Part shown: piece by piece, positions 41,718 to 50,416 of the stretch
How positions within the stretch are numbered: position 1 is the first letter of the stretch
Layout of the letters: the number at the start of each line of letters is the position of its first letter
Assembly (NCBI RefSeq): GCF_013403925.1
Contig: NZ_JABFDJ010000002.1
Span: forward strand, 248,001 to 312,000
Direction of reading: 5' to 3'
Origin: Winogradskyella wichelsiae
GTDB taxonomy: Bacteria > Bacteroidota > Bacteroidia > Flavobacteriales > Flavobacteriaceae
DNA length: 64,000 nucleotides
Notes under the pieces: model-generated
The model's database searches: none
What the model saw: only the letters and a program-made list of their open reading frames with translations
What the model was told of the DNA's origin: nothing
Program-made: the position numbers and the translations under genes

Positions 41718-43778
41718 ATGACATTAAAATCACTTATAAATATCGGCTTATTTTTTATCATTTTTAGCGCTACTGCTCAAAACATGAAAGAAGGTTTCAC
41801 CTACCTAGAAACAGGAAAATACAATAAAGCAGAATCTTTTTTTAGTACGGTATTAGAAGATTATCCAAATAATAAAACGGCGCGTTTATGTTATGGTCGT
41901 GCTATTGGTCTTAATGGAAAACCTGCAGAAGCGAATACACTCTTTACAGGTTTACTTGCCGATTATCCGAATGATTTTGAAGTAAAATTAAATTACGGCG
42001 AATCTTTATTATGGAACAGTAACTTTACGGATGCTAAAGTATATTACCAAAGTTTAGTAGAAGAAGACGCTACTAGTTTTGCGGCGCTATTAGGTTTTGC
42101 AAATACTTTATCTAATTTAAAAGAATATGAAGACGCTTTAGTTATGGTTAATAAAGCGCTAGATGTTTCACCAGGAAACCCAAATGCTTTAGTCTCTAAA
42201 AAATATATTTATTTAGGTTATGCCTACCAAAATCAACAAGGACAGAATTATGAAAAAGCTGAAACCTTACTCACTAAAAATTTAGAATTATATGGTGATG
42301 ATAAAGACACTTTATTAAACTTAGCCAATCTCTATTTAATTTGGAACAAATTAGACAGTGCTAAAATCATGTATAATCGTTTGGCAGAACAGCCAGAACA
42401 CAAAATCATATCTTTAAATGGTTTGGCTTTAGTAGAACATTTAAACGGTAAAGAAAAGAAAGCTTTAGAATTGAGTACTGAAGCCTTCAATAGTTTAAAT
42501 GAAACTACAGATCCCAACATTACGAAACAAACCACCGAGCGTTATGCCCAAGCTTTAATCTGGAATAAAAAATACAAAGCTGCTAAAAACTTAATTGACA
42601 CTCTAATTATTAAACATCCAAATAAAAACTGGGTTTTAGCTTTACGTGCTACTTTAAATATCTATAAAAGTAATTTTAAAGAAAGTTTGGTAGATTATAA
42701 TCAAATATTAGAAAATGACAGTACTTCTTTTGATGGTAACCTTGGAAAAGCCAATGTCTTAAAAGCTTTAGGCCAATATGATAATGCCTATACCTCAGCT
42801 GAAAACACTTTAAAGTTTTACGACAATCAAAAAGATGCAATTAACTTTATAAGCAAACTAGATAATAGTTTTGCCCCTGTTTTAGAATCTAGCGTATCGC
42901 ATACCTTTGATAATGGTGATAACAAAGCCTTTGCTTCTTCTAACACTGTAGAATACCCACTATCTACCAAATTTAAGCTCTTAGGAAATTACAATTACAG
43001 AACCACTAGCAACACTGTAACGGATATCAATGCAAATTCTAATGATTTATCGTTAGGGTTAGGTTACCAACTAATACCAAGTATTACATTTAAGGGAACC
43101 GCAGGCATTACATCTGCAAAAGCAGAAAGCACAGACTATACACAACTTTTAACAGACATCTCTTTTAACATTAAGTCTTTTAAACGTCAAACCTTAGATA
43201 TTGGCTACAAACGTCAGATTGAAAGTTTTAATGCCGAATTATTAGATCAAGAATTGGTACAAAACAATTACTATGCTAACTATAATTTGAGCACTAATTT
43301 TAACTTAGGTTGGTTTACACAATTAATTTACACATCGCAAAACGATGGAAACAAAAGAAATTTATTATTTACCTCACTCTATTATAATCTATTACCAAAA
43401 CCGGCTTTAAAAGTAGGTGTCAATTATCAATACATTACATTTAAAGAGCAAGTACCTACGATTTACTTTAGTCCTGAAAAATTTAATGTGTATGAAGTGT
43501 TTATGAATGTCATTAAAAATGAAGACAGCGCAAAACCAAAAACATGGTTTTATAATTTAACCGCTGCTTACGGTTATCAGTTTATTGAAGATGATGCTAA
43601 ACAAAGCACTTACCGTTTTCAAGGTGCTTTTGGTTATAAATTCTCGGAACGTAGTTTATTAAATGTTTACGGAACGCATAGTAATATTGCCTCTGCAACC
43701 GCCGCTGGTTTTACTTTTACAGAAATTGGCTTACGTTTTAAATGGCAGTTTTTGAAGAAGGCTAGTTTTAGGAAGTAG
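41718..43778 (+). CDS. TPR protein with YaiO-type outer-membrane barrel
   Basis: A 686-residue exported protein. I chose the ATG at 41718 since it gives the signal peptide MTLKSLINIGLFFIIFSATAQ; an ATG 54 bp upstream adds a charged, non-signal extension. About ten TPR units span residues 22-395 (for example GKYNKAESFFSTVLEDYPNN, KEYEDALVMVNKALDVSPGN). The last 280 residues are beta-strands of a YaiO-like outer-membrane barrel, ending WQFLKKASFRK. A periplasmic TPR scaffold joined to an outer-membrane pore is the layout of exopolysaccharide exporters such as PelB or AlgK/E, so I infer it secretes the locus polymer. Confidence 0.85.
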   Translation: MTLKSLINIGLFFIIFSATAQNMKEGFTYLETGKYNKAESFFSTVLEDYPNNKTARLCYGRAIGLNGKPAEANTLFTGLLADYPNDFEVKLNYGESLLWNSNFTDAKVYYQSLVEEDATSFAALLGFANTLSNLKEYEDALVMVNKALDVSPGNPNALVSKKYIYLGYAYQNQQGQNYEKAETLLTKNLELYGDDKDTLLNLANLYLIWNKLDSAKIMYNRLAEQPEHKIISLNGLALVEHLNGKEKKALELSTEAFNSLNETTDPNITKQTTERYAQALIWNKKYKAAKNLIDTLIIKHPNKNWVLALRATLNIYKSNFKESLVDYNQILENDSTSFDGNLGKANVLKALGQYDNAYTSAENTLKFYDNQKDAINFISKLDNSFAPVLESSVSHTFDNGDNKAFASSNTVEYPLSTKFKLLGNYNYRTTSNTVTDINANSNDLSLGLGYQLIPSITFKGTAGITSAKAESTDYTQLLTDISFNIKSFKRQTLDIGYKRQIESFNAELLDQELVQNNYYANYNLSTNFNLGWFTQLIYTSQNDGNKRNLLFTSLYYNLLPKPALKVGVNYQYITFKEQVPTIYFSPEKFNVYEVFMNVIKNEDSAKPKTWFYNLTAAYGYQFIEDDAKQSTYRFQGAFGYKFSERSLLNVYGTHSNIASATAAGFTFTEIGLRFKWQFLKKASFRK

Positions 43779-43808
43779 AAATTATTTTAAGTGACGCTTT
43801 AACAAAAA

Positions 43809-45227
43809 TTAGGTGTTAATTGAATTTAACAATAAAATCTTATCCAAAATTGGTTTTAGATTTAACTTACTTACTGTCACTTGACTTCTTAAATTCAAAT
43901 ACCCATCGACTAAATTATAGTTTTCACTTTTATCTGAAAATTTAGACTTATAATTTACTTTTATTATTTCACCCCTTTCATCTTTTTCAATATCAAATGT
44001 AGAATTTGGATAAACACCTTCATTTAAATAGTTGTGATATGCAAGTGCTATAGTAATAATACAGTTAACAAGAACTTCTTGATTATTTTGGTATGAACTA
44101 ACAACATAGTTTTCTACTAGATCAATTAATTCTTGAACATTATATTTTTTCTTACAGATATCTTTGAATACAGATTCTTCTTCAATCTTAAAGAAAATTA
44201 ATAATAGGAATAAATCTGGAAACAAGCGATGCTCAACCTTAGTAGTTCTTAGAGCTACTCGAGCTAGAGAAAACAACTTTTCCATTTTTCTTAAGCTAAA
44301 ATTCGTATCTCTTGTGATCGTATTTGCAAAATTCTTAAAATTAATTTCTTCTTGCGGAAAACTTCTCTTTCGATGATCAACACTAAAAAATTCATGAAAA
44401 TTATAATATTGAAATAGATAATCAACCATTAGCTGTTTATTTGGCTCGGGAATTGAATATTCTAAATCTATAAAACGTCTTAAATAATCATCGGCTTCAA
44501 TCAAATCACTTCCATAAAAGCCTCTAACAGCATTTCCTAATTGCACTTTATCTATTGATAGAACAAAAACGATTCCAGGCACAGAAAACAAATGTTTTAT
44601 TTGTTCCAATACCTCAACAGCATAACGTGGCCTACATCTATCTAATTCATCTATGATAAATATAACCGGTTTATCTTCATCTACCTTTTCTACAAATTTC
44701 TCCAAAGCTTTTCTAAAATCATTTATACCTTTTTTCTTTTCATTGTAATTTTTCATTTGCAACTCAACTTCCTCTACTGTAAATTCAGTTACTGCACCTA
44801 CAACCTCATTAATTGCATCATCACCAACAACTTTTCCTGCAACACCTTTAACAACGGATGGCAATATCTTTTTTAAAAATGTCGTAGACTTTTCGACTAA
44901 CGTTGTAAATGTTTCTTCCCCCTTATTTCTTAGCCCTTCTAATTCTGATAAAAGTGCAATCATTACTTCTTCTTGAAAATCGTTTTCCCAAGCATTAAAA
45001 TAAAGAGTTTGATATTTTTGATTTTTCAGTTGTTGATTCCACATTTTTACAAATGTAGTTTTACCTGTTCCCCATTTATTATCAATAGCCAAGACAAATC
45101 CATTACTATAACTTGAAATGATGCTGGTAAGAACATCTGCATATTTCTTTCTATCAAGTTTACAGTTTAAAAATGCGTCTATCTTCTCATCATTAGGTAT
45201 TACTATCTCCCTGTGCTTTAAATCCAT
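43809..45227 (-). CDS. KAP-family P-loop NTPase
   Basis: A 472-residue KAP NTPase. Walker A is in DNKWGTGKTTFV (about 49-60), followed by YFNAWEND, and Walker B in PVIFIIDELDRCRP (about 195-208). The usual two membrane helices inserted in the KAP P-loop domain are replaced by a short, weakly hydrophobic stretch (PSVVKGVAGKVVG). The family occurs in several anti-phage systems and in membrane-complex assembly. This copy stands alone between the TPR/barrel gene (convergent, 30 bp away) and the T9SS protein. No partner toxin or nuclease is seen, so the role is open. Confidence 0.88.
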   Translation of the reverse strand: MDLKHREIVIPNDEKIDAFLNCKLDRKKYADVLTSIISSYSNGFVLAIDNKWGTGKTTFVKMWNQQLKNQKYQTLYFNAWENDFQEEVMIALLSELEGLRNKGEETFTTLVEKSTTFLKKILPSVVKGVAGKVVGDDAINEVVGAVTEFTVEEVELQMKNYNEKKKGINDFRKALEKFVEKVDEDKPVIFIIDELDRCRPRYAVEVLEQIKHLFSVPGIVFVLSIDKVQLGNAVRGFYGSDLIEADDYLRRFIDLEYSIPEPNKQLMVDYLFQYYNFHEFFSVDHRKRSFPQEEINFKNFANTITRDTNFSLRKMEKLFSLARVALRTTKVEHRLFPDLFLLLIFFKIEEESVFKDICKKKYNVQELIDLVENYVVSSYQNNQEVLVNCIITIALAYHNYLNEGVYPNSTFDIEKDERGEIIKVNYKSKFSDKSENYNLVDGYLNLRSQVTVSKLNLKPILDKILLLNSINT

Positions 45228-45285
45228 ATAACCAAAATATTCAAACTATAAATATAACTATTAAACCCAAACCACCACAAAAAGC

Positions 45286-45314
45286 AAAAAGGCAAAAGCT
45301 TGTGCTTTTGCCTT
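45286..45314 (-). terminator. terminator after the T9SS protein gene
   Basis: Stem GGCAAAAGC / GCTTTTGCC (45291-45299, 45304-45312) with a 4-base loop, T-rich tail on the leftward strand. The stem is nearly the same as that at 48091-48118. Confidence 0.8.
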
Positions 45315-45338
45315 AGATAGGGATAATTAAAATTAGGG

Positions 45339-47939
45339 TTATTTAACTATTAATTTAAAGGTATCAAAATCAAACTGGCTACTAATAATTTTACAGAAGT
45401 ATAAGCCTGAACTTAAATTCTCTCTGTCTACATTAATACTGTTTGCTCCTGAAATCACTTTGTGCTCTGCAGTGTAAACTATTTTACCTGTTTGGTCATA
45501 GATTACAAACTGCACTTGTTCGCTATAATTAGCAGAAAAAGTGACTGTTGCGTGGGTTGTCATAGGGTTTGGGGACACTTTTAATAAATTTTTATCTGTA
45601 GTATAATCGGTTACAGATAAGGCACTTGTTTCAGAGAATCGTAGGTTATTCAAGTGCATCTCTTTCAATACTGTTATTCCATTCTCTGCAACCATTGTAA
45701 ATACTATGGTTACTACATCATTTAATTCTACTTCATTTTCACTATCATTTTGTAAGTTTTCTATATTAATTATATAATCCTGTAAGTTGCTTGTTAATGC
45801 TATAGTCGTTTTATATTGCTCTTCCCAATTGGTAATACTTTCTTTTACAAAAGTGATTTCTAAATTACCTGTGCCTTTTGCACTTAATTGAAAACTGTTA
45901 TAATCTGTAACATCTACAGCTTTAAATCGTGGTGTTAACGCCCTATAAGCAGCAACGTATGTATTGGTCGTTGCGTTTAACTCTACATTACGTTCTATTG
46001 GGAAATCTGTAGAGTCAAAGCTATAATCATTGGTTGTTACGTTATAAAGATCTACTACTGTTCCTTCTTGCGAAGCATCTATCCCCCAAGGACCATCAGA
46101 CATAAATAAATCATCTGGTGTAGCTATGCCATCTCCTATTCTAAATCCAATATCAAATAGGCTTCCTGTATCTACAGTGATATTAGTGATATAATTTGCG
46201 TTTAAATTTATCGTAGAATTAAGGTTTAAAAAATCTTCTGTTTCTGTTACTCTATAACCAGCCTCTAAAGTTACACTCTGCGTACCATTAGTATTTATAA
46301 CTTGTAAATCTAGTCCGCCGTTAGTATAACTTCCTTTTCTAACAAATACGGTTGGTGGTGTAGAATTGTTATAACTTATAATTGGTTTTTCTATATCTAA
46401 TAAATTTAGAACCTCTTGTCCTAAGACATACAAATCATCTATTGTATTAGACCAAATTTGAAAATTATAAAAAGTCACATTCTCTTCGTACTGATCTAAA
46501 TTCCAATGACTTTCCACAGCAAAATTAGCATCATTATTTACAACTTTAGCAGATAAGCTTAAGACAAACTCATAAGTACCATCTTCGTTTTTAATAATAG
46601 ATTTTATAAATTGTTGTTCGTTAATATCTATTGTGTTTACCGATATTAATTCTGCTCCTAATAAACGATCGCAAATGTATTTGGTATGTTCATAAACACC
46701 ATTCTCTGTTTTTAAAGCTAAAACTGAAGCCACAGAACTATTATTTTTCATGTAATCTACAGCATAGATTTCAGTTGCGTTTGTAATACCTATTAAATCT
46801 GATGGTGATGCCTCAATAGCTTCATCTTCATTGATACTTGTTAATGGAATAAAATCTTGTAACACAAAATTAGAATCTAAATTACTTTTAGCATAATTAG
46901 ATGTCTTAGAAACACGTTTTGCTTTCGCTGAATTAAATTTATATCCTGTTTTTGCTCTTTGAAAATTACGTGTATTAATCTGCTCAGATAATCTACTGTT
47001 ACTCTCTAAACCACCAGAATTTGAACTCGATGTTGGTGCTGCAACCACATCACACATACCAAAACCAGAACAGGAAGGATCTTCGCAATCTATAAGCCCA
47101 TCGCCATCATCATCAATACCATTATCACAAATTTCTTGTAAAACAGGTGCTGTAGGACAACGTGCTCCATCATTACTAGAACTAGATGGTCCAAAAGCAA
47201 ATAGGTTAGAATCTATAATATTAATACCGTCTAAATCTTGTACTGCTTGAATAACATAAATAGTACCCGTTTCATTTGCAGAAACGTAAAACCTACCTTC
47301 ATTATCAAAATAAACAGCTCCATAAGTATAACCTAATCCTGATAATATTGGAACAACACCTATAGTAGTAACTACACTTGTATCTGGATTAATACGGTAT
47401 AAAATATTAGTGTTTTTTTCTACGGCATATAACTGACCGTCTACAGCATTAAATGCCCAATCGTGAACATTAATACTCTGAGACAACGTCTCTGTAGCTT
47501 GATACTGTGTATAGTTTTCTGATTCTGGATTTAAATCTATTTTATAATAAGTAGACCCACCTGATTTTAAATAATAAATACCTTCTGAACTTACATCACC
47601 TACGTAACGATTATTAGTTGGTAATTGGTCTATGTAAAATGTTGTTACATTAAAATCCTTTCCAATTCTTACAATTGTTTTTTCTGGTGTTTTTAACGAT
47701 CCCCAAATAAAACCATCTACTGGATTATATGCTGTTGCATTAATGTCCCCTGGCGTTACGTTTTCTGCAACTTGATAAGAGTTACCTGAAGCCAAGTCAA
47801 TAGCATAAACATCATTATATTGAAATAAATACGCGTTATAATCGCAATCAAAAGGAATATCTTGTGCCTGAGTTGTAAAGCTCATTAAAGCTATTGTAAT
47901 AGCAAGTAATTGATTTTTAAAAGTGCAGATTAGTTTCAT
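45339..47939 (-). CDS. large T9SS-secreted protein, candidate matrix protein
   Basis: An 866-residue secreted protein with signal peptide (to TTQAQ, residue 25). Residues 26-265 resemble a beta-propeller (DUF6923-like: DVYAIDLASGNSYQVAENV, RFYVSANETGTIYVI). A MopE-like calcium-binding motif follows (EICDNGIDDDGDGLIDCED, about 267-285), then a long middle region including a beta-sandwich possibly for carbohydrate binding (about 600-770), and a type A T9SS sorting domain (SPNPMTTHATVTF to FKLIVK, last 75). A promoter with -7 TAATTTTG and a LytTR-like site places it in the proposed exopolysaccharide regulon. Function is inferred from context only. Confidence 0.85.
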   Translation of the reverse strand: MKLICTFKNQLLAITIALMSFTTQAQDIPFDCDYNAYLFQYNDVYAIDLASGNSYQVAENVTPGDINATAYNPVDGFIWGSLKTPEKTIVRIGKDFNVTTFYIDQLPTNNRYVGDVSSEGIYYLKSGGSTYYKIDLNPESENYTQYQATETLSQSINVHDWAFNAVDGQLYAVEKNTNILYRINPDTSVVTTIGVVPILSGLGYTYGAVYFDNEGRFYVSANETGTIYVIQAVQDLDGINIIDSNLFAFGPSSSSNDGARCPTAPVLQEICDNGIDDDGDGLIDCEDPSCSGFGMCDVVAAPTSSSNSGGLESNSRLSEQINTRNFQRAKTGYKFNSAKAKRVSKTSNYAKSNLDSNFVLQDFIPLTSINEDEAIEASPSDLIGITNATEIYAVDYMKNNSSVASVLALKTENGVYEHTKYICDRLLGAELISVNTIDINEQQFIKSIIKNEDGTYEFVLSLSAKVVNNDANFAVESHWNLDQYEENVTFYNFQIWSNTIDDLYVLGQEVLNLLDIEKPIISYNNSTPPTVFVRKGSYTNGGLDLQVINTNGTQSVTLEAGYRVTETEDFLNLNSTINLNANYITNITVDTGSLFDIGFRIGDGIATPDDLFMSDGPWGIDASQEGTVVDLYNVTTNDYSFDSTDFPIERNVELNATTNTYVAAYRALTPRFKAVDVTDYNSFQLSAKGTGNLEITFVKESITNWEEQYKTTIALTSNLQDYIINIENLQNDSENEVELNDVVTIVFTMVAENGITVLKEMHLNNLRFSETSALSVTDYTTDKNLLKVSPNPMTTHATVTFSANYSEQVQFVIYDQTGKIVYTAEHKVISGANSINVDRENLSSGLYFCKIISSQFDFDTFKLIVK

Positions 47940-47965
47940 ATTCCGGGTCTTATTAGATTATGAAG

Positions 47966-48055
47966 CAAAATTAGCAGCTTTGTACGTGTTATTTTTAATT
48001 ATTCGATTGTCACAATTGATTGAGCGTTAGAACACTATTTACTGTCGACGAATGG
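47966..48055 (-). promoter_or_regulatory. T9SS-protein promoter with distal LytTR-like motif
   Basis: -7 element TAATTTTG (complement of 47966-47973). The motif at 48044-48055 reads leftward AACCATTCGTCGAC and lies 71 bp upstream of the -7, the distal class. Confidence 0.6.
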
Positions 48056-48085
48056 TTTTTAATAAGTTATTGGATGAAAAACAGC

Positions 48086-48161
48086 AAATAAAAAAGGCAA
48101 AAGATTTCTCTTTTGCCTCAAAACTCAATCAACTAAACTTAATCATCAACCAAATGATCAT
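48086..48161 (-). ncRNA. possible small RNA between LytTR-like site and terminator
   Basis: A perfect -7 element TATTTTTG (complement of 48166-48173) lies 72 bp from a LytTR-like motif at 48245-48256, and a strong leftward terminator lies at 48091-48118. No reading frame of useful size occurs between them. A transcript of about 75 nt is predicted. Alternatively the terminator simply ends the long LytTR operon, whose last stop is at 48327. Confidence 0.3.
48091..48118 (-). terminator. leftward intrinsic terminator
   Basis: Stem GGCAAAAGA / TCTTTTGCC (48096-48104, 48109-48117), loop TTTC, T-rich tail leftward. It is about 210 bp after the stop of the LytTR gene. Confidence 0.8.
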
Positions 48162-48165
48162 AGGT

Positions 48166-48256
48166 CAAAAATAAAGGATAGTTAAACTCTATATATTTTA
48201 TTTCGTTAAGCTAAAGGCTAAAGCCGGTTGGCTAGCTTTATTATGTAGACGAGTGG
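48166..48256 (-). promoter_or_regulatory. promoter-like element with LytTR-like motif 3' of the LytTR gene
   Basis: Motif 48245-48256 reads leftward CCACTCGTCTAC; -7 TATTTTTG lies 72 bp downstream. No protein gene starts before the terminator at 48118, so the promoter would serve a short RNA. Confidence 0.45.
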
Positions 48257-48326
48257 TTTTTTTAAAACACTAGTTCGCTATACTTTAACAGTGAAATTTA
48301 TTATTTGTATTAGTTACTTTTACTGC

Positions 48327-49037
48327 TTATAATAAATTAAGACGCTTCATTAGTTCTGATCTATTAGAACGGCTAACAGGAATAACGTCTTTTTTAATTA
48401 GCACACTATTATCTTCTATATCTATAATCTTATCAACGTTAATAATGTAAGATCGGTGCACTTTTAAGAATAAATCGTCTGGCAATTTATCGGCTATTTT
48501 TTTTAATGTAGAATGAACAGTGTAATTTTTACCTTCTGTTTTTACATTAATATAGTCCCCTTTTGCTTCTACCAAATAGATACTTGGTATGTCTATTTTA
48601 ATTAAACGCCTGTCTATATTAACATAAAGATCATTACCAGAGCTATTTTCAACTTTTTCTGCTGGTAAACTCGTCGTTGAATTATGGTTTGTGACTTCTG
48701 CTTTTTGAATTGCTTTATTAAATCTTTCCGGTGTAATAGGCTTTACTAAATAATCTACAATACAATCGTACTCAAAGGCCTGAATAGCAAAATTAGGATC
48801 TGATGTCGTTAAAACTATTTTAGGTGGATTTTTTAAAGTTTCAATAAAATCGAAGCCTGTAAAATCTGGCATATGGATGTCTAAAAATATTAAATCAATT
48901 TCATTTTGATTTAAAAATTTTATGGCCTGCATTGCATTAGGAAAATCCTCTAAAACAGTTAAGCTGTTTTCATTAGAGCATAACTGCCCAATGATTGCTC
49001 TTGCTGTAGCTTCATCATCAATAATAATACAATTCAT
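48327..49037 (-). CDS. LytTR-family response regulator
   Basis: A 236-residue response regulator. The receiver (1-120) has the acidic pair in IIDDEA, phospho-acceptor Asp53 (IFLDIHMPD) and Lys in LVKPIT. The LytTR DNA-binding domain (about 134-236) shows DIPSIYLVEAKGDYINVKTE, FLKVHRSYIINVDKI and PVSRSNRSELMKRL. It is the last gene of a seven-gene signalling operon and the only DNA-binding output there. LytTR proteins bind direct repeats about 21 bp apart with a consensus near TACCGTTNGT. Such sites occur before its own operon and before exopolysaccharide genes, so I infer it is their activator. Confidence 0.93.
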   Translation of the reverse strand: MNCIIIDDEATARAIIGQLCSNENSLTVLEDFPNAMQAIKFLNQNEIDLIFLDIHMPDFTGFDFIETLKNPPKIVLTTSDPNFAIQAFEYDCIVDYLVKPITPERFNKAIQKAEVTNHNSTTSLPAEKVENSSGNDLYVNIDRRLIKIDIPSIYLVEAKGDYINVKTEGKNYTVHSTLKKIADKLPDDLFLKVHRSYIINVDKIIDIEDNSVLIKKDVIPVSRSNRSELMKRLNLL

Positions 49038-49047
49038 GTTCTCCTAA

Positions 49048-49365
49048 TTATAACTGTTGTAAATAATTAGTTATGGTTTTAAGAATAGATTCGAATTCGT
49101 CTTGAAGTTCTGTACTTTCTTCTAATAAATTATTTTCGAACGCTACCGCAGTATCATAACTTTTCTCAAGGCCTAAAATACTAATTTTATGTTTAAGCTT
49201 ATGAACGTTATCCGCAGCAAGCTTGTAATTATTAAGTTTTAAATTATTATAATATTCAACTTTTTCTTCAGGAAACTCCCCTTTAATGATATCAATAAGT
49301 TTTTGCTCAAAAGCTTTATCACCTCCAGACATACTATGAATATATGATAAATTAGGCTCCTCCAT
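49048..49365 (-). CDS. HPt phosphotransfer protein
   Basis: A 105-residue all-helical HPt domain protein. The phospho-acceptor is His55 in DNVHKLKHKISILGL, the standard HPt motif position (HxLKG.s..lG). It would carry phosphate between a receiver and the final response regulator. It is encoded 4 bp after the second histidine kinase and 10 bp before the LytTR regulator, which suits a four-step relay: kinase, CheY-like receiver, HPt, LytTR. Confidence 0.88.
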   Translation of the reverse strand: MEEPNLSYIHSMSGGDKAFEQKLIDIIKGEFPEEKVEYYNNLKLNNYKLAADNVHKLKHKISILGLEKSYDTAVAFENNLLEESTELQDEFESILKTITNYLQQL

Positions 49366-49369
49366 TTTA

Positions 49370-50416
49370 TTACTTTTTTATAGTGAAATAAAATGTAGTA
49401 CCCTCATTTAATTTAGAATGCAACCATATTTTACCTTCGTATAAATCTACAATTTTTTTAACAATTGATAGACCAATTCCTGTTGATTCTGGTCGATTTT
49501 CTAATTTTTCGAAAGTTTTAAAAATTTTATCGAAATAAATTTCTTCGATTCCTTTACCATTATCTTCGACATAAAACTCCCAAAAATCACCTTTATCTAT
49601 TGCTCCTATTTTAATTATGCCTTTTTCTTTGTCGTTATAGGCTATAGCATTTCCTATTAAATTTTGAAATAACTGTTGTAATCGATATTTATCTCCTTTA
49701 ATAATGGGCAGATTAGATTTTGTGATTTTAATGTGATTGGGTACTTCTAAAAAGCCTAATACATTATTTATTAATTTATTAAGATTTACATCGTATACCT
49801 CTATTTGATCTTTACCAATAGTTGAATATTCTAAAATACCATTTATTAGCGTGTCCATTTTTTGAACATTGGTTCTAATAAGATCTAAACTTTTTTCCCC
49901 ACTGGCATCAAAAGCATCTTGATAATCGTCCTTTAGCCATGCTGTTAAAGTATCTATGCTACGTAATGGAGATTTTAAATCGTGAGATACCATATGTGCA
50001 TAATCACTTAACTCTTGGTTTTGGTGTGCTAATTCATTTAAAAGGGATTCTTTTTGTTGGTTCATTTCAATAATCGCTTTGGTTTGATCATCAATAAAAT
50101 CCACCAAATCAGATCCCGACAATTCTACAGCATCGGCCTTCTCTTCCTCTTTTAAATTGTATAATTTAAGAGTGTTAATAACATCTTTTAGCTTATCTAT
50201 TAATTCTTTTTGCTCCTTAGCTTCTTCTTGCAATTTTCTATTAGCAGTAAATAATTCATCTGAACTAATAGACATAGCGCGTTGAATCATGATAGACTGC
50301 TCATCAAAATTATCGTACGAACGGTCTATAGACTCAATAAAAACTGTTAAGTCTTCATTTCCCTTTAACTCTTCACTTAAATATTTTCGAATTTGTCGTT
50401 TAAGTAGCGAATTCAT
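49370..50416 (-). CDS. soluble histidine kinase
   Basis: A 348-residue histidine kinase without membrane segments. Residues 1-120 are mostly helical and predicted coiled coil. HisKA has His145 in HMVSHDLKSPLRSID, and the ATPase domain has the N box NLIGNAIAYND, G1 VEDNGKGIEE and G2 STGIGLSIVKKIV. Its catalytic core is closely similar to that of the 780-residue kinase two genes upstream. With no sensor domain of its own, it probably takes its signal from the FIST protein encoded immediately upstream (1-bp overlap), as reported for NosP-associated kinases. Confidence 0.92.
   Translation of the reverse strand: MNSLLKRQIRKYLSEELKGNEDLTVFIESIDRSYDNFDEQSIMIQRAMSISSDELFTANRKLQEEAKEQKELIDKLKDVINTLKLYNLKEEEKADAVELSGSDLVDFIDDQTKAIIEMNQQKESLLNELAHQNQELSDYAHMVSHDLKSPLRSIDTLTAWLKDDYQDAFDASGEKSLDLIRTNVQKMDTLINGILEYSTIGKDQIEVYDVNLNKLINNVLGFLEVPNHIKITKSNLPIIKGDKYRLQQLFQNLIGNAIAYNDKEKGIIKIGAIDKGDFWEFYVEDNGKGIEEIYFDKIFKTFEKLENRPESTGIGLSIVKKIVDLYEGKIWLHSKLNEGTTFYFTIKK

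Noticed and set aside
43809..48118. The two similar GGCAAAAG hairpins as ends of a mobile unit around the T9SS gene
   Set aside because: Both have T-rich tails in the right direction for terminators and there are no transposition genes; the similarity is in the short stem only.
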